This document shows, piece by piece, positions 21,548-32,675 of a stretch of DNA of 64,000 nucleotides (position 1 is the stretch's first letter; every line of letters begins with the position of its first letter). Both the position numbers and the translations under genes were made by a program. Origin of the DNA: Portulaca oleracea (Eukaryota > Streptophyta > Magnoliopsida > Caryophyllales > Portulacaceae); the NCBI GenBank assembly GCA_029582165.1, contig CM055872.1, positions 27,512,243-27,576,242 on the forward strand, given 5' to 3'. The notes beneath the pieces are model-generated. The model saw only the letters and a program-made list of their open reading frames with translations. It had not been told where the DNA came from and searched no databases.

Positions 21548-22273
21548 ATGGCACAACGCACACACTGTCACCAGCACCCCACGCCGTGCTTCCACCGCTA
21601 CACACCCATTCCTCCTGGTGGGTACTTGGGGACTCACATGCTGAATTTCTATGATGAGATCGATCGATACACCAAGGATGTCCCGAACTCCTGCTTGCGT
21701 GGCAACGAGGGAGCCCAGGCTAACGCTTTTCTACTCACCTTGCGAGACGATCCCTGGTGGGGCCATATCAGCACGTCGTTGCGCCACCCACCGCTCGAGG
21801 AGGGGTACCCACACCCGTGTTGTTGGTGTCAGAGGTACCGGGTGGAGCCGGAGCATCGGATCCCGGGGGTCTTTTCTAGGATCACCCGGATTGGGATGCG
21901 CCGAGTAGAGAGGGTCCAGGTGAACCCAGCCCCTGCACCAGCTGAGGATCATGAAGATGACCCTGAAGAAGATCCGGAGGAGGACCCCACCGAGGACAGC
22001 GCCCAGGATCCCGAGCCCGAGGTAACCTCTAGGGTCACGGCTGCACCCGCCGTGGAGCCCGGGCATGATATCCCGCCCGAGGAGGAGGATGAGGTGGACC
22101 GGGGGACAGGAGAAGACCCCGAGGAGGGCTCGGGGGATGAGACGAGTGATCCTGAGTGGACTCAGGCCAAGAAGGAAGAACCTCGATGCAGGAGAATCAT
22201 CCGAGTGGGATGGCTACGATGTGGAGTATTGGTGTATAAATTGTCATATGTTGGTATTTTTGTTGAACTGTGA
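21548..22273 (+). CDS. Extra ORF between PBS and gag of the Tekay-type element
   Basis: A 241-codon uninterrupted ORF in sense orientation, 170 bp after the PBS and about 300 bp before gag. The N-terminal ~100 residues are His/Cys/Pro-rich (MAQRTHCHQHPTPCFHRY, later HPCCWCQRYR) with aromatic and helical segments. The next ~100 residues are strongly acidic, with EDDPEED/EEDPTED repeats. The C-terminus is basic then hydrophobic. GC content is clearly higher than in the surrounding LTR and leader. It matches no gag, pol or envelope motif I know. A standard Tekay element has gag directly after a short leader. It could be a lineage-specific accessory ORF or a captured host fragment. The intact frame next to a gag with several breaks is notable. 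Confidence 0.55.
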   Translation: MAQRTHCHQHPTPCFHRYTPIPPGGYLGTHMLNFYDEIDRYTKDVPNSCLRGNEGAQANAFLLTLRDDPWWGHISTSLRHPPLEEGYPHPCCWCQRYRVEPEHRIPGVFSRITRIGMRRVERVQVNPAPAPAEDHEDDPEEDPEEDPTEDSAQDPEPEVTSRVTAAPAVEPGHDIPPEEEDEVDRGTGEDPEEGSGDETSDPEWTQAKKEEPRCRRIIRVGWLRCGVLVYKLSYVGIFVEL

Positions 22274-22563
22274 TATAATCTGGATATTGACTTGTTGTTT
22301 CTTTTGGGTAATTGTCCCGATGGGGAATATTGTACATATGATTACATTGGTGTATAGAAATATTGTTTTGTGACCTTTCAATATGTGATGAGAATTCATG
22401 AAATAAACTGTTGACATAAGAAATTACTTGGTGAAATAGAATTACAATTTCGTATTGTTTAGCACCTATGAGAAGACCGGACCAAGTAGCTACCTTTAGT
22501 ATGATGTTGAGACTATGGATTGGAAAACCCTTTAAGTAGACTAAATCGACCCTTTGAATCAGG
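22274..22563 (+). other. AT-rich spacer between extra ORF and gag
   Basis: About 290 bp with TGTTTTATGTGA-type AT-rich sequence and no motif recognised. Confidence 0.6.
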
Positions 22564-23850
22564 ATGTCGGACGTGAACGGTACTCAACCTAACCACGGTA
22601 CTCGAGCGCGCAAGTCGCAATGAACAACGGCCTCAAACCGCGACTGAATTTCGTCAGCGCCTTCCTCATTTGATATCCGGGCCAAGTACAGCAGCACCGG
22701 GGAACGACCTAGCCAGCATGCTGATGATCGAGATGCTTAACAAGCACGAGGATTTACTGAAGAGGGTAGTGGATCGACAAGGAGGAGAAAGGGAGAGTGA
22801 TCCCTCCGCTCTCCTCCAAAGGTTCAATAGCTTCAACCCGCCCGCTTACACCGGGGTAGCTGACCCCAAAGTCTTTGAAGATTGGGTTAGGGAAATTGAG
22901 AAGATTTTCGACACCACACGCTGTCCTGAGGAGTTAAGGGTGGATTTTGCTGCTTACCACCTGAAGGAAGAGGCCGATTTGTGGTGGGCCAGTGTGAAGG
23001 AAATAAGAACTGAACCGGGTTTCGACTGGAACCACTTTAAGGTTGTGCTAAAGGATCGATTTTACCCAATTTCTCTCCAGAAGGCAAAAGAAAAAGAATT
23101 TATGAATCTACGTCAAGGGGAAACTAGCGTGCTCGCCTACTCGCAAAGTTCACCAACTATCTCGTTTTGCATCTGCTTTGGTAGCCACCGAGCAAAGGAT
23201 GGACCGCTTCGGGATTGATTTAATTGCAATATTCAGGATCGCATGTCATCACGGGAGTTCACGTCTTATCAGAACATGCTGAACGTTGCCCTCACTGTAG
23301 AAAGGGTGATGAATGACATGGAACGACAGTTAGGCATACAGGGGCAAAAGAGGAAAGAGCCACCCTGTTTTAACCCACCTCAACCCTATCAGGAAAAGAG
23401 GTTCCGCCCCAACAACTGACAAAACAACCAACCTTCGGGACGTGGACCAACCCATGTACCTATTTGTGGGATTTGTGGTCGACCTGGCCATCTTGCTAGG
23501 AATTGTAGATCAGGAGCCGCAAAGGGAGGATGCTTTAAATGTGGGAGTCTTCAGCATCACATCAGGCAATGCCCTTTACAGAACTCAGGGGGTAATAATG
23601 GTGGAAATAATGGAAACAATGGGAATAAAGGGAATTGGAGAGCCCCACAGACAACATATCAAAATCGGGGAGGCTATAATGCGAATCAAAGGTCGCAACA
23701 ACAAAACCGGGATGGTTCCGGTGGAAATCGAAACAACCAAGGAAGGCCAGCAAACCCGCCTCATCAACAACAACCATCGCAAGCGAGGAGGGGCGGTATA
23801 TGTAATGAGGAAAGAAGAGGTGAGAATGAAGCGAGCGTTGTGAGTACCTT
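22564..23850 (+). pseudogene. Tekay gag with two zinc knuckles
   Basis: The likely start is the ATG at 22564 (MSDVNG). A frame shift leads into the capsid frame (22670-23218: FNSFNPPAYTG, DPKVFEDWVREIEK, AAYHLKEEADLWW, FDWNHFKVVLKDRFYP, EFMNLRQGE), after which the phase changes twice near 23150-23240. The nucleocapsid part carries CGICGRPGHLARNC and CFKCGSLQHHIRQC (about 23460-23580), followed by a Gly/Asn-rich stretch. Two CCHC knuckles are usual for plant chromoviruses. The breaks make the copy defective. Confidence 0.88.
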
Positions 23851-24470
23851 CTCTCTCCACCTCTACACTATCTCTGTTTTGTTTGATTCTGGTGCTAGTC
23901 ATTCTTTTGTTGGACGAGCTATAGTAGAGAAGGCTAAGATGAAACCCTCGGAGAATAGTAAGCCTATGTGCAGAGCCCTACCTACAGGATACCATTAGTT
24001 GTGGGGAGTTATATGGTGGATGTCCTATAGTGATAGCAGGACAGGAGTTTGAGGCCGACCTTTATATGTTTGACCTAATGGAGTTCGACGTTATTTTGGG
24101 GATGGACTGGTTAGCAAAATATAGAGCTCAGATAGATTGTTATAAGCAAAAGGTGACCTTAATGGGACCGAACGGAAAGAAGGTAGTACATTGGAGTGAT
24201 AGGCATCTTCAGAGTGTGCAGATCATCTCTGCCCTCAAGGCCCAGAGGTTGTTGGGTCAAGGTTGTGAAGGATTTCTATGCAACGTAATCGACACCAAGG
24301 TGGAGGAGCTTACGATTGAGAATATCCCGGTAGTGCGGGAGTATTTTGATGTATTTCCGGAGGAGATCCCGGGTCTGCCTCCAGTCAGGAAGGTAGATTT
24401 TTGCATCGGTTTGGAGCCCGGGGCCGCACCTGTTCAAAAGCCCCATATCGCATGGCGCCCGCAGAGCTTA
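23851..24470 (+). pseudogene. Tekay aspartic protease
   Basis: The active-site motif LFDSGASHSFV lies near 23880-23915. The frame then breaks near 23990 and resumes at 24030 with AGQEFEADL and the second hallmark FDVILGMDWLAKY, followed by the [14 protein letters not shown] linker to RT. Order and spacing are standard for gypsy polyproteins. Confidence 0.88.
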
Positions 24471-25330
24471 AGGAGTTGAAGACTCAGCTGGACGAGCTGT
24501 TAGAAAAGGGGTATATCTGACCCAGCACGTCACCATGGGGAGCACCTATACTGTTCGTGAAGAAGAAAGATGGTAGCATGAGATTGTGCATCGATTACCG
24601 GGAGTTGAACAAGATTACCATCAAGAATCGTTATCCCCTACCTCGTATTGATGATCTTTTCGACTAGTTGCGAGGAGCAACAACGTTTTCCAAGATAGAC
24701 CTGAGGTCAGGTTATCACCAGTTGAGAATTCGCGAAGAAGATATCTCTAAAACCGCATTCCGAACTCGGTATGGCCATTATGAGTTCGTGGTAATGCCTT
24801 TTGGGCTTACAAAAGCCCCAGCTGCTTTCATGGATTTGATGAACAAAGTGTTCGAGCCGTTCCTGGATAAGTTTGTAGTGGTGTTCATCGACGACATATT
24901 GGTATATTCATGGACACGGGAGGAGCATGCGAATCATCTGAGAGAAGTATTGACGACTCTAAGGAGCAACAAGCTTTATGCGAAGCTTAAGAAGTGTGAG
25001 TTTTGGTTGGAACAAGTAGCGTTCTTAGGACATGTGGTGTCTAAGGAAGGAGTGGCAGTAGACCCTCAAAAGGTGGAGGCCATCACCAAGTGGCCGACAC
25101 CGAAGAATGCCACGGAGATTAGGAGTTTTCTGGGTTTGGCAGGGTATTATAGGAAGTTCGTGCAAGATTTCTCAAAAATCGCCACCCCGTTGACCAATTT
25201 GACTCGGAAGTCAATAAAGTTCGCATGGTCGGAAAAATGTGAGCAAGCATTCCAGGAGTTGAAGAAGAGGCTTACCTCGGCCCCTATTCTTGCTTTACCT
25301 CAAGGGAACAAAGGTTTTGTTATCTGATGG
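24471..25330 (+). pseudogene. Tekay reverse transcriptase
   Basis: Carries the successive RT blocks [39 protein letters not shown] (as separate short motifs), [24 protein letters not shown] and the catalytic FIDD. In-frame stops lie near 24520 (an Arg position of the family) and 24667 (a Gln position). The catalytic core, 24668-25327, is open. Reverse transcription of the element RNA would be its role. Confidence 0.93.
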
Positions 25331-25700
25331 CGCATCGCATGGTGGATTGGGTTGTGTGCTCATGCAGAAGGGAAGGTGATTGCATATGCATCCGTGCAGA
25401 TCAAGACGCATGAGAAGAATTACCCCACTCATGACCTGGAGTTGGCAGCAGTGGTTTTTGCGCTTAAGATTTGGAGGCATTATCTTTATGGAGTACACTG
25501 CGAGATATTCACAGACCATCAGAGTTTGAAGTACCTTTTCACGCAAAAGGAGTTGAACCTCAGGCAGACAAGATGGTTAGAGTTTCTGAAGGATTACGAT
25601 GTGAATTTCCAATATCATCCCGGAAAGGCAAATGTAGTGGCTGATGCCCTGAGTAGAAGACCGTATCCTGCTATAAACCACTTGATGATGATGCCGCACG
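25300..25700 (+). pseudogene. Tekay RNase H
   Basis: Starts across a frame shift near 25325 ([14 protein letters not shown] in the restored phase) and continues in the frame from 25352 with [29 protein letters not shown] and [10 protein letters not shown], the standard end of gypsy RNase H. Confidence 0.9.
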
Positions 25701-27214
25701 AGTTGTGCGAGGAGTTTAGGAGATTGGAGATTAATGTGGTAACACCTGGGAAGAAAGCTGTATTGAATGCCGTGGAATTACAACCTACTCTAATAGAGGA
25801 GATCAAGAGAACTCAAGAACTGGACTTACAGCTTGTCATGATACGGGAGGAGGTTTTGCAGGGGAAAGCCCCTGGCTTTGTGATCCACGAAGACGGTACA
25901 TTACGGTTCCATAACCGCGTCTGTGTACCCAACATGGAGGAGTTGAAGAGGAAGATCTTAGAAGAGGGGCACAATACGCCATATTCCGTACACCCGGGAG
26001 GAAATAAGCTTTACAAGGACACAAGCAGATGTTCTGGTGGAGTAATATGAAACAAGAAGTGGCAGACTTTGTGGCAAGGTGCCTTACATGCCAGCGAGTC
26101 AAGGCAGAGCATCAACGACCAGCCGGACTTCTGCAACCGTTAGACGTCCCTGAGTGGAAATGGGATTCGATATCAATGGATTTTGTGATGGGACTACCAA
26201 GGACCAGGCGGAAACACAATGCAATATGGGTGATTGTAGATCGGTTGACCAAGTCAGCTCATTTCCTAGCCATCGCCAACAACTGGTCCCTAGATCAGTT
26301 AGCTCAAGCCTATGTAAGGGAGATTGTAAGGTTACACGGAGTACCCAGTTCTATAGTCTCGATGCAGACACGATTCGATCAGTTTTTGGAAAAAGTTACA
26401 AGAGGCGTTTGGCACAAAGCTCAAGTTCAGCACCGCATTTCACCCAGCTACAGATGGGCAGACAGAGAGGACCATCCAAACCCTCGAAGATATGCTGCGA
26501 GCATGCGCATTAGACCTTAAAGACTCGTGGGATGACGAGTTGACTCTCATTGAGTTCTCATACAACAACAGTTACCATGCTAGCATAGGGATGTCACCCT
26601 TCGAAGCTTTGTATGGAAGGAAATGTAGAACTCCCCTATGTTGGCACGACATCGATGAAGCTCTAACGATCGGACCGGACCTAATACAGGCCACTACTCA
26701 GAAGGTTCGAATCATTCAAGACAAGATGAAGGCGGCACAAAGTCGACAAAAGAGTTATGCTGACAGAAGGAGAAGACCTTTGGAGTTCGAAGTAGGAGAA
26801 TATGTGTTTTTACGGGTTTCACCCACGAAGGGAGTTATGAGATTCGGCCAGTCGGGGAAGTTGACACCAAGGTTTATCGGGCCATACCTAATCTTGGAAC
26901 GCATCGGGGAAGTCGCCTACAAGTTACAGCCGCCAGGAGAACTTCCAAGAGTGCACAATGTGTTCCACGTATCACAACTCAGGAAATACGTTCCGGACCC
27001 GACTCATGTGATTGACCCCGAGCCGCTTCAGCTGCAAGAAGATCTGAGCTATGAAGAACAGCCGCTAGAAATATTGGACCGTAGAGAAAAGCATCTTAGG
27101 AGGAAAGTAGTTCCCTTGGTAAAAGTGCGATGGGCGAATCATACCACAACGGAAGCAACCTGGGAAACAGAAGACGAAATGAGGAAGAAGTACCCTCACT
27201 TGTTCCAAGCCTAA
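25700..27214 (+). pseudogene. Tekay integrase with chromodomain-type C-terminus
   Basis: The zinc-binding region (CLTCQRVKAEHQRPAG) and core ([32 protein letters not shown]) lie at about 26029-26400, with frame breaks near 26020, 26370 and 26500. The later core, [10 protein letters not shown] and the [15 protein letters not shown] C-terminal domain lie in 26492-27214. The end reads [18 protein letters not shown] and YPHLFQA, a shortened chromodomain as in the Tekay/Del clade. Three separate breaks abolish a full integrase. Confidence 0.92.
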
Positions 27215-27371
27215 GGCGTGTCAAGTTTCGGGGACGAAACTTCTTTTAAGAAGGTAACGTTGTAAAACCTCGAGTTTTAGAGGAATGGAACCATTAGTTT
27301 CCTTACCGGACCGTTAGGGCTAAGTTTAAGTTTAAGTTTCGAGGACGAAACTTCTTTTAAGAAGGTAATGA
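27215..27371 (+). promoter_or_regulatory. Tandem PPT/LTR-start modules before the 3' LTR
   Basis: Module 1: TTTCGGGGACGAAAC, CTTCTTTTAAGAAGGTAACG, then a false LTR start TGTAAAACCTCGAG at 27261. Module 2: TTTCGAGGACGAAAC, CTTCTTTTAAGAAGGTAATGA, then the true LTR start at 27372. The two starts are 111 bp apart. The same pair, 106 bp apart, is on the minus strand at 2409-2515. Confidence 0.8.
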
Positions 27372-30300
27372 TGTAAAACCCCGAAAAATCCAAAGATGTT
27401 GACCGTGACGTCGTTAGTATATTATGTTTGACTTCGTGTTTTATTATTATTCGTTTGTGTTTATTTATGCTAACGCTTGAGCTCGTAGGACCGTTGAGGA
27501 ACTAACAAGGGTAGAATAGTATTCTCGTAGGTTAATATTTTGGTGTTATTATAATTACGTGAATATTGTTTGGTATATGTTATTATTAATATAAATATTA
27601 TTGGTGTTTTTTACCTATATTATAATTATTATTAAATTTGTTTCCAAAAGAAAACCTGTTTTAGTTGTTAAATGGGCTGAGTTAGGATTAGTTGGGTTAA
27701 TTTGGGCCTAATTATGGGTAGTATATAAACCCTCTTTCTTCCCCTCTCAAACCCTAAACCCTAATACCTCTCCCAAAACCCTAACCCTACAACCTCTCCT
27801 CTCTCTCTTTCTCTCTCTGAAACCGCCGGCCACCACCACCAGACGTCGCCTTCACAGCGCATGACGCCGAAACCACCCATGACCACCTTTTTCCACCCTC
27901 CTCTTTCTTTCCTTCTCTTTCTTCTTTCTTTCCCCTGCCCCTGCTTCGCCCAGCCGCCACCACCGGACGACCACCACCGTCACCACCGCCGCTGGACCAC
28001 CACCCAGACGACCACCGGGAATCGCCGGCAGCCACCGCAACCGCCAGCCTTGGTTCTCTCTCATCTCCTCTCCTCGTTCTCTGTCTCTCCAGTCGCGCGC
28101 GCCGCCACCCGTCACCACCACCGCTCCCGCCGTCGCCTGACGTTGTCGCGCCCCAAAGATCGCCGACGTCGACCACCGATCGCCGCCACGGAGAACAACC
28201 GCCTAACCTACGTAAACCCTAACCCTAACCCTAACCCTAATATGGTTCATCTTCTTCTTTTTCCTTTTCTTTTTCTGTTTTAATATCAAAATCTGATTTA
28301 TATATTTGTAATTGTTAATGTTTATAAATTCTGTAATTTTTGTAATTAGGGGAATTATTTGTAATTGTTTTCTTGTTGTAATTATGTGTAAATTATAAAT
28401 TGTTATGTGTAATTGTATGTTGTAAACTGTAATTAGATTAGGTTGTAATAGTTGGTTATTAGGTTTGAAAGTGGTTCTTTAATATTCTTTATATTCTTTA
28501 TATGAATCTTTTAGACCACAATATTATTGTATTTACGAATTTGGAAATTTATTACCTAGGTTAATTCTTGAATGTCGAGTTATTAAATCGTTATGTTCTT
28601 TATTGTTCCTTAAAATTAAATCTTGTTAAGTTTGTTAAATAAATTAGGTTGGTTTCTTGTTAATAAAACCTTAAATTCTTGATTAGTAGTTATATGTTTA
28701 TTGTACTTTATTTTATATATTCCTTGTGTTCTTTAAAGGTTATTCATGTTTAAAGTTGTTAGATAAATTAGGTAAGTACAATTCTTGTTTAGTAATTCTT
28801 GAATCTTGATGGAGTCTAGTAAAAAGAATTAGTTGTTGGAATTCTTGATTGGTAGTTTTAATGTTTCTAAGTTCTTTATGTTTCTTTTACATGTAACCTA
28901 AGTCTTTCTTGATTCTTGTTTAAAGAAATCGCATGTTTAACCACCTTTGTTTTACTTTGTGAAATTCTTGTTGTAATGTTATAATCTTATAACTAATTCA
29001 TGTTTTAAAATCTTTAAAGCCTTGTTTACGTGTTTTATGTTCAAAGGAATTTTATTTCATTGTACGACTTAAGTTTTAATTAAAGTTTTTATTAAGGTGT
29101 TCTTGTTTTAGTAAGTTTACTTCTACAAGTTTGATTGTGGACCTAAGTTAGATTTGGAATTTATATCTTAGACCCTAAGTATCGTTTTAAGCTCAAGTTA
29201 GAACCCCAAGACCTTTTGGTAAAGGTTAGAACCGAAATAACAAATTTGTTAATAACCGTTATCGGGACAGTTTCGTTAGCGTCTAAAGATCGGGTTGCCA
29301 CGGTTAGTGTAGTTGTCCTTTGATCAAACCCTTTGGACTGGAGGTTGCCTTAGATGTTAGGAACCATAGGAATTTTACGGATCGAACGTTTGATTTGTAT
29401 AGCCCGAGTTATAACCGTTTTACCAGAACCTGTCAGAACTGGACCAATTGGAAAGATGGGTGTTTTTAGAGTCCTTCGGGACTGATTTGGGCTTAACCAT
29501 CAACATAGAAGTTTTAGTAGACATCCCGAGGTTTCCGAAAAGTCCAGAACCAGCCCCGTAGGATGTCGAGAAGTCAAGTTGTGACCCGTTTTATGTGAAC
29601 GTTATAATCTGTCCTCTGTTTGCTTTTATTTATAAGGAATTGTTGAGTGAAAATAATATGTGATCTTGTTATGTGTTTTCTTGGAGGCGTTAAGTGTAAT
29701 TTCATAAATGATAGGAACCTAAGTGTTCCTAGGGGATGGGTTAGGTAGTTAATAGTTAATACTAACTTCGTTAGAACGCGTTTTGATTAGATAATTATTT
29801 TTATTCTAGGCCCGAGTTAGTGCGAGACGTTAGTGAGCTCAAGTGTGTTCTTCTTTTGCTGTGCTGTGAAGTATATCAGGTCATTGTCTATGCCCTAATC
29901 CCCACCGGAATGCTCTTTAAATGTGTTTTAATGTTTTCTAATCTGTTTTGATAATTGCATCCCGAAAGTGGACTTTTGTGGAAATACGACCATCTGTTTT
30001 GATAATCTTTTTGTTTCGATTGTGATCTTGGTTTATTTGAGTTGAGAAATTGGATGGTCTTTTATTCGAAGTTTTGTTAATGGTTTTGATAACTTGGGAT
30101 TGTTTGACTTGAGAGTTGTGAGATGAGTTTGAATAATGAATTAGTAATTCAAAGTGGAAACATTAAGCGGGTTGTTGATTTGATGCCTTTGACAGGCTAA
30201 TGTTTTTGCGGGTGATACCCCTAAGACCAGGACTCGATGCCTGTACGGGTTATGTGCCACGAGATCAGGGTTTCATCCCTGATATAGGATAGATGTTATG

Positions 30301-30947
30301 AAGCCTTTGGTGGGCGACTGTTTGAAGCCTTTGAGAGGCTAATATTCATGCGGGTGATAACCCTGAGACCAGGATTCGATGCCTGTATGGGTTATGTGCC
30401 AGGAGATCAGGGTTTCATCCCTGATATAGGATAGTTGTTATGATGCCTTTGGTAGGCGATGTTCTTTTTGGGATTTGATATCCCGCCCGCAAATTAAAAT
30501 ATAGATTGGATGGGTTGAGGAAAACAGTTAAGGGTTAAAGGTTTGAGAAATGGTTTGACTTGTTCCCTCTCCCTAAAATGAATTGAAATGATCTTAAACT
30601 GTTTTAAACGTTAGGGGTAGACATTATTGAGATTTCCCCCTCATTTTTTTGAAATGTTTTGTTTTCAGGTGAGGATCTAAATGCTGGGGACGGGAATTAG
30701 AAGTGAGGACGACGAGTCTAGAAGTCCTTGAATCTATTTATTGGTTTTCGTTATGATGTCTTAAAGTTCTGTTTTGAGTTGTTAGTAGTTACCGTTAGCA
30801 GACAGTTGTGTTTTCCTTTCTCGCCTTGTGTTCCTTCGGGAATACGGCAGTGACGCCCAAACTGAATTTGAAGTCTTCCGCTAAGTTTTGTCTGTTAACG
30901 TTAGTTTGACTTTGACTTTTCTATAATTGAATTTTCGGGGCTTTACA
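27372..30947 (+). mobile_element. 3' LTR of the Tekay-type element
   Basis: 3576 bp, co-linear with the 5' LTR. Differences seen by eye are scattered substitutions, small indels (for example near 27610 and 28775) and two GC-rich patches. An open frame, 27861-28283, with a hydrophobic N-terminus exists only in this copy and is not taken as a gene. Confidence 0.95.
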
Positions 30948-30952
30948 AATCG

Positions 30953-31462
30953 TATATATATATTTCTCTCTACTTTTATAATAAATATTGAATAACAATG
31001 TTCTCCTTTAGATTTTCATTATTTTTAGAAAAGGTTTTATATTTTCTCACATATTTTATAGAGTAGTGAAATTTAATTATAATCATTATCTTATCTAACA
31101 AAAAATGAATAAATGTTCTCTTAAAAATAATGTCAATTGTATGTTCTCTTAAAAAATTTGTTTGTTTTGGCGCTCCAATAATAAGTTAATATTTCCCTTT
31201 TTATATTGTAATTTTGCACGAAATATTTGATATAAAAATTATCATATTGTGAGACATAGAGCTGGCAAAAATCGACTCGACCCGGAAACCGACCCAAACC
31301 TTCCCGAAAGTTTAAGGTTAGGCTCGGAATTTCCAAAACTAAAATATAAAAAAATCAAAACCCGACCCGTACCGAACCCGCCCCGAAACCGCCCGCCCAC
31401 CCAAATTGATAGGTCTAGTGAGACATGGCCCACCCCAATAAACTATCCTGACTCCGCCCCTG
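30953..31462 (+). mobile_element. hAT-like element, right part
   Basis: Continuation of 17489-17754 after the Tekay element and its second AATCG. Ends ...CCTGACTCCGCCCCTG, inverted-similar to the left end. The reconstructed element is about 0.78 kb and has no coding capacity. Confidence 0.72.
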
Positions 31463-31768
31463 ATTTTAGTGATAACCACCGACGAACTTACCATGCCAGA
31501 TGGCAAGGAGCCAGTGATAAGTACCAAAGTGTTCAAAACAAACTTGCTCACAAATTATAATACTTGCTTAACTACCACCTAAATTTTACCACATACTTGC
31601 TCTTCATAATTTCATCCTCGCAAATTATCATACATTTATTTCTTCTCTTCACTCTTATCCATATGAAGGTTAATCTGACTACAATCTAAACAAAAACTCT
31701 AGTAATTATGTTTACTCACACACACACTCGTTATCTGCCACTTTACTCGTCATGTATAATTTCTTTTA
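31463..31768 (+). repeat. Unclassified dispersed repeat, copy 2, right part
   Basis: Matches 7064-7355 (GATAAGTACCAAAGTGTTCA, ATTATCATACATTTATTTC, ACAAAAACTCTAGT). Ends at the 9-bp target site TTTCTTTTA (31760-31768) of the next element. Confidence 0.85.
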
Positions 31769-32290
31769 GGGATATTGGATGACAATATACTGACCTTTGG
31801 GGGTATTGGATTGTAATATATTGACCTTTGCTATTGGACAATAATATCCCTGACTTTTATACTTAGGTAAGATTATTATACCAATAGCGACTAAGGGGGT
31901 GGTGACTGGTTAATTGGTCTCTATTCTAACGTGACAGGTGGAGGGAAAATAACCGGACCTTCCCTAGTAACTCTGTCAACTCCTCCGTTTTTTTCACTAA
32001 CCCACGTTAAAAAACATCGGCCCTAACAAAGTACGTGGCTTCATATTGACGTAGCACACAACCAACCAATGTCTTGTAATGTGAGTTAGCGAGAAAAATG
32101 GAGGAGTTAACGGCTTTTTTCCCTCCGCCGGCTACATCAACATGGAGACCGGTTCACCATCCCCTTGGTTACCGTTGGTATAATAATGTCACCTAGGTAT
32201 AAAGGTAAGGGATATTGATGTCCAATAATAAAGGTTAGTATATTAAAATACAACACACCCACAGGTCGGTATATTATCATCCAAAAACCC
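31769..32290 (+). mobile_element. Mutator-type MITE with 9-bp TSD
   Basis: 522 bp with long inverted ends: left GGGATATTGGATGACAATAT and the complementary right-end ATATTATCATCCAAAAACCC. Pairing extends over about 85 bp. It is flanked by perfect 9-bp duplications TTTCTTTTA (31760-31768, 32291-32299), the length typical of Mutator-like elements. No transposase is present. A diverged relative lies at 44861-45231. Confidence 0.88.
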
Positions 32291-32329
32291 TTTCTTTTAA
32301 GTACTTTTTCACCCAATTTGAAAAACATT

Positions 32330-32640
32330 GATTATACTCCCTTCAGTCCATATTAATTGTCACTTCATATATGTTGTATGATCTTTACTGTCCTTTGATT
32401 GAGAATTTCTTACAATATATTTTATAAAAAAATTATTATATTTTTATGATTGTACTTTTCGTCACAAACCTCTTGATAATACTTTTGTATAATAAAACAT
32501 TATATATATTAAGATACTAATGATAAAAAAAATTTTAAGTTTCACCCATATGTAAATTAAAAATGACATTTGATATGGATAACATATTTTTGATAGTCTT
32601 CAAACCCAAATTAAAATTCAAAGTATTGCATTTATTTTTA
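32330..32640 (+). mobile_element. Possible partial mariner/Stowaway-type MITE
   Basis: Starts TACTCCCTTCAGTCCATATTAATTGTC, shown here as TACTCCCTTCAGTCC followed by ATATTAATTGTCAC. This resembles the 'CTCCCTCCGTCC' ends of plant mariner-like MITEs. The opposite end was not found. Confidence 0.35.
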
Positions 32641-32675
32641 AAAATAGGTTCGCAAAACAACAGAAGATACTCAAG

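Larger units (their letters stand above)
17755..30947 (+). mobile_element. Complete Tekay/Del-type Ty3-gypsy retrotransposon
   Basis: LTRs 17755-21362 and 27372-30947 both start TGTAAAACCCC and end TTTACA/GTTACA. They bound a 6.0-kb internal region with a tRNA-Met PBS, an extra upstream ORF, gag with two zinc knuckles, protease, RT, RNase H, integrase and a C-terminal chromodomain-like tail. The target duplication AATCG flanks it (17750-17754 and 30948-30952). The long, highly similar LTRs point to a fairly recent insertion, but gag and pol carry several stops and frame shifts, so this copy is not autonomous. Confidence 0.95.

Noticed and set aside
21731..22066. Minus-strand ORF opposite the extra Tekay ORF
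   Set aside because: Shadow of the acidic repeat region. The sense frame is longer and correctly placed after the PBS.
27861..28283. 140-codon ORF with a signal-peptide-like start in the 3' LTR
   Set aside because: The hydrophobic start depends on a patch absent from the 5' LTR, and no homologue is recognised. Kept only as part of the island observation.
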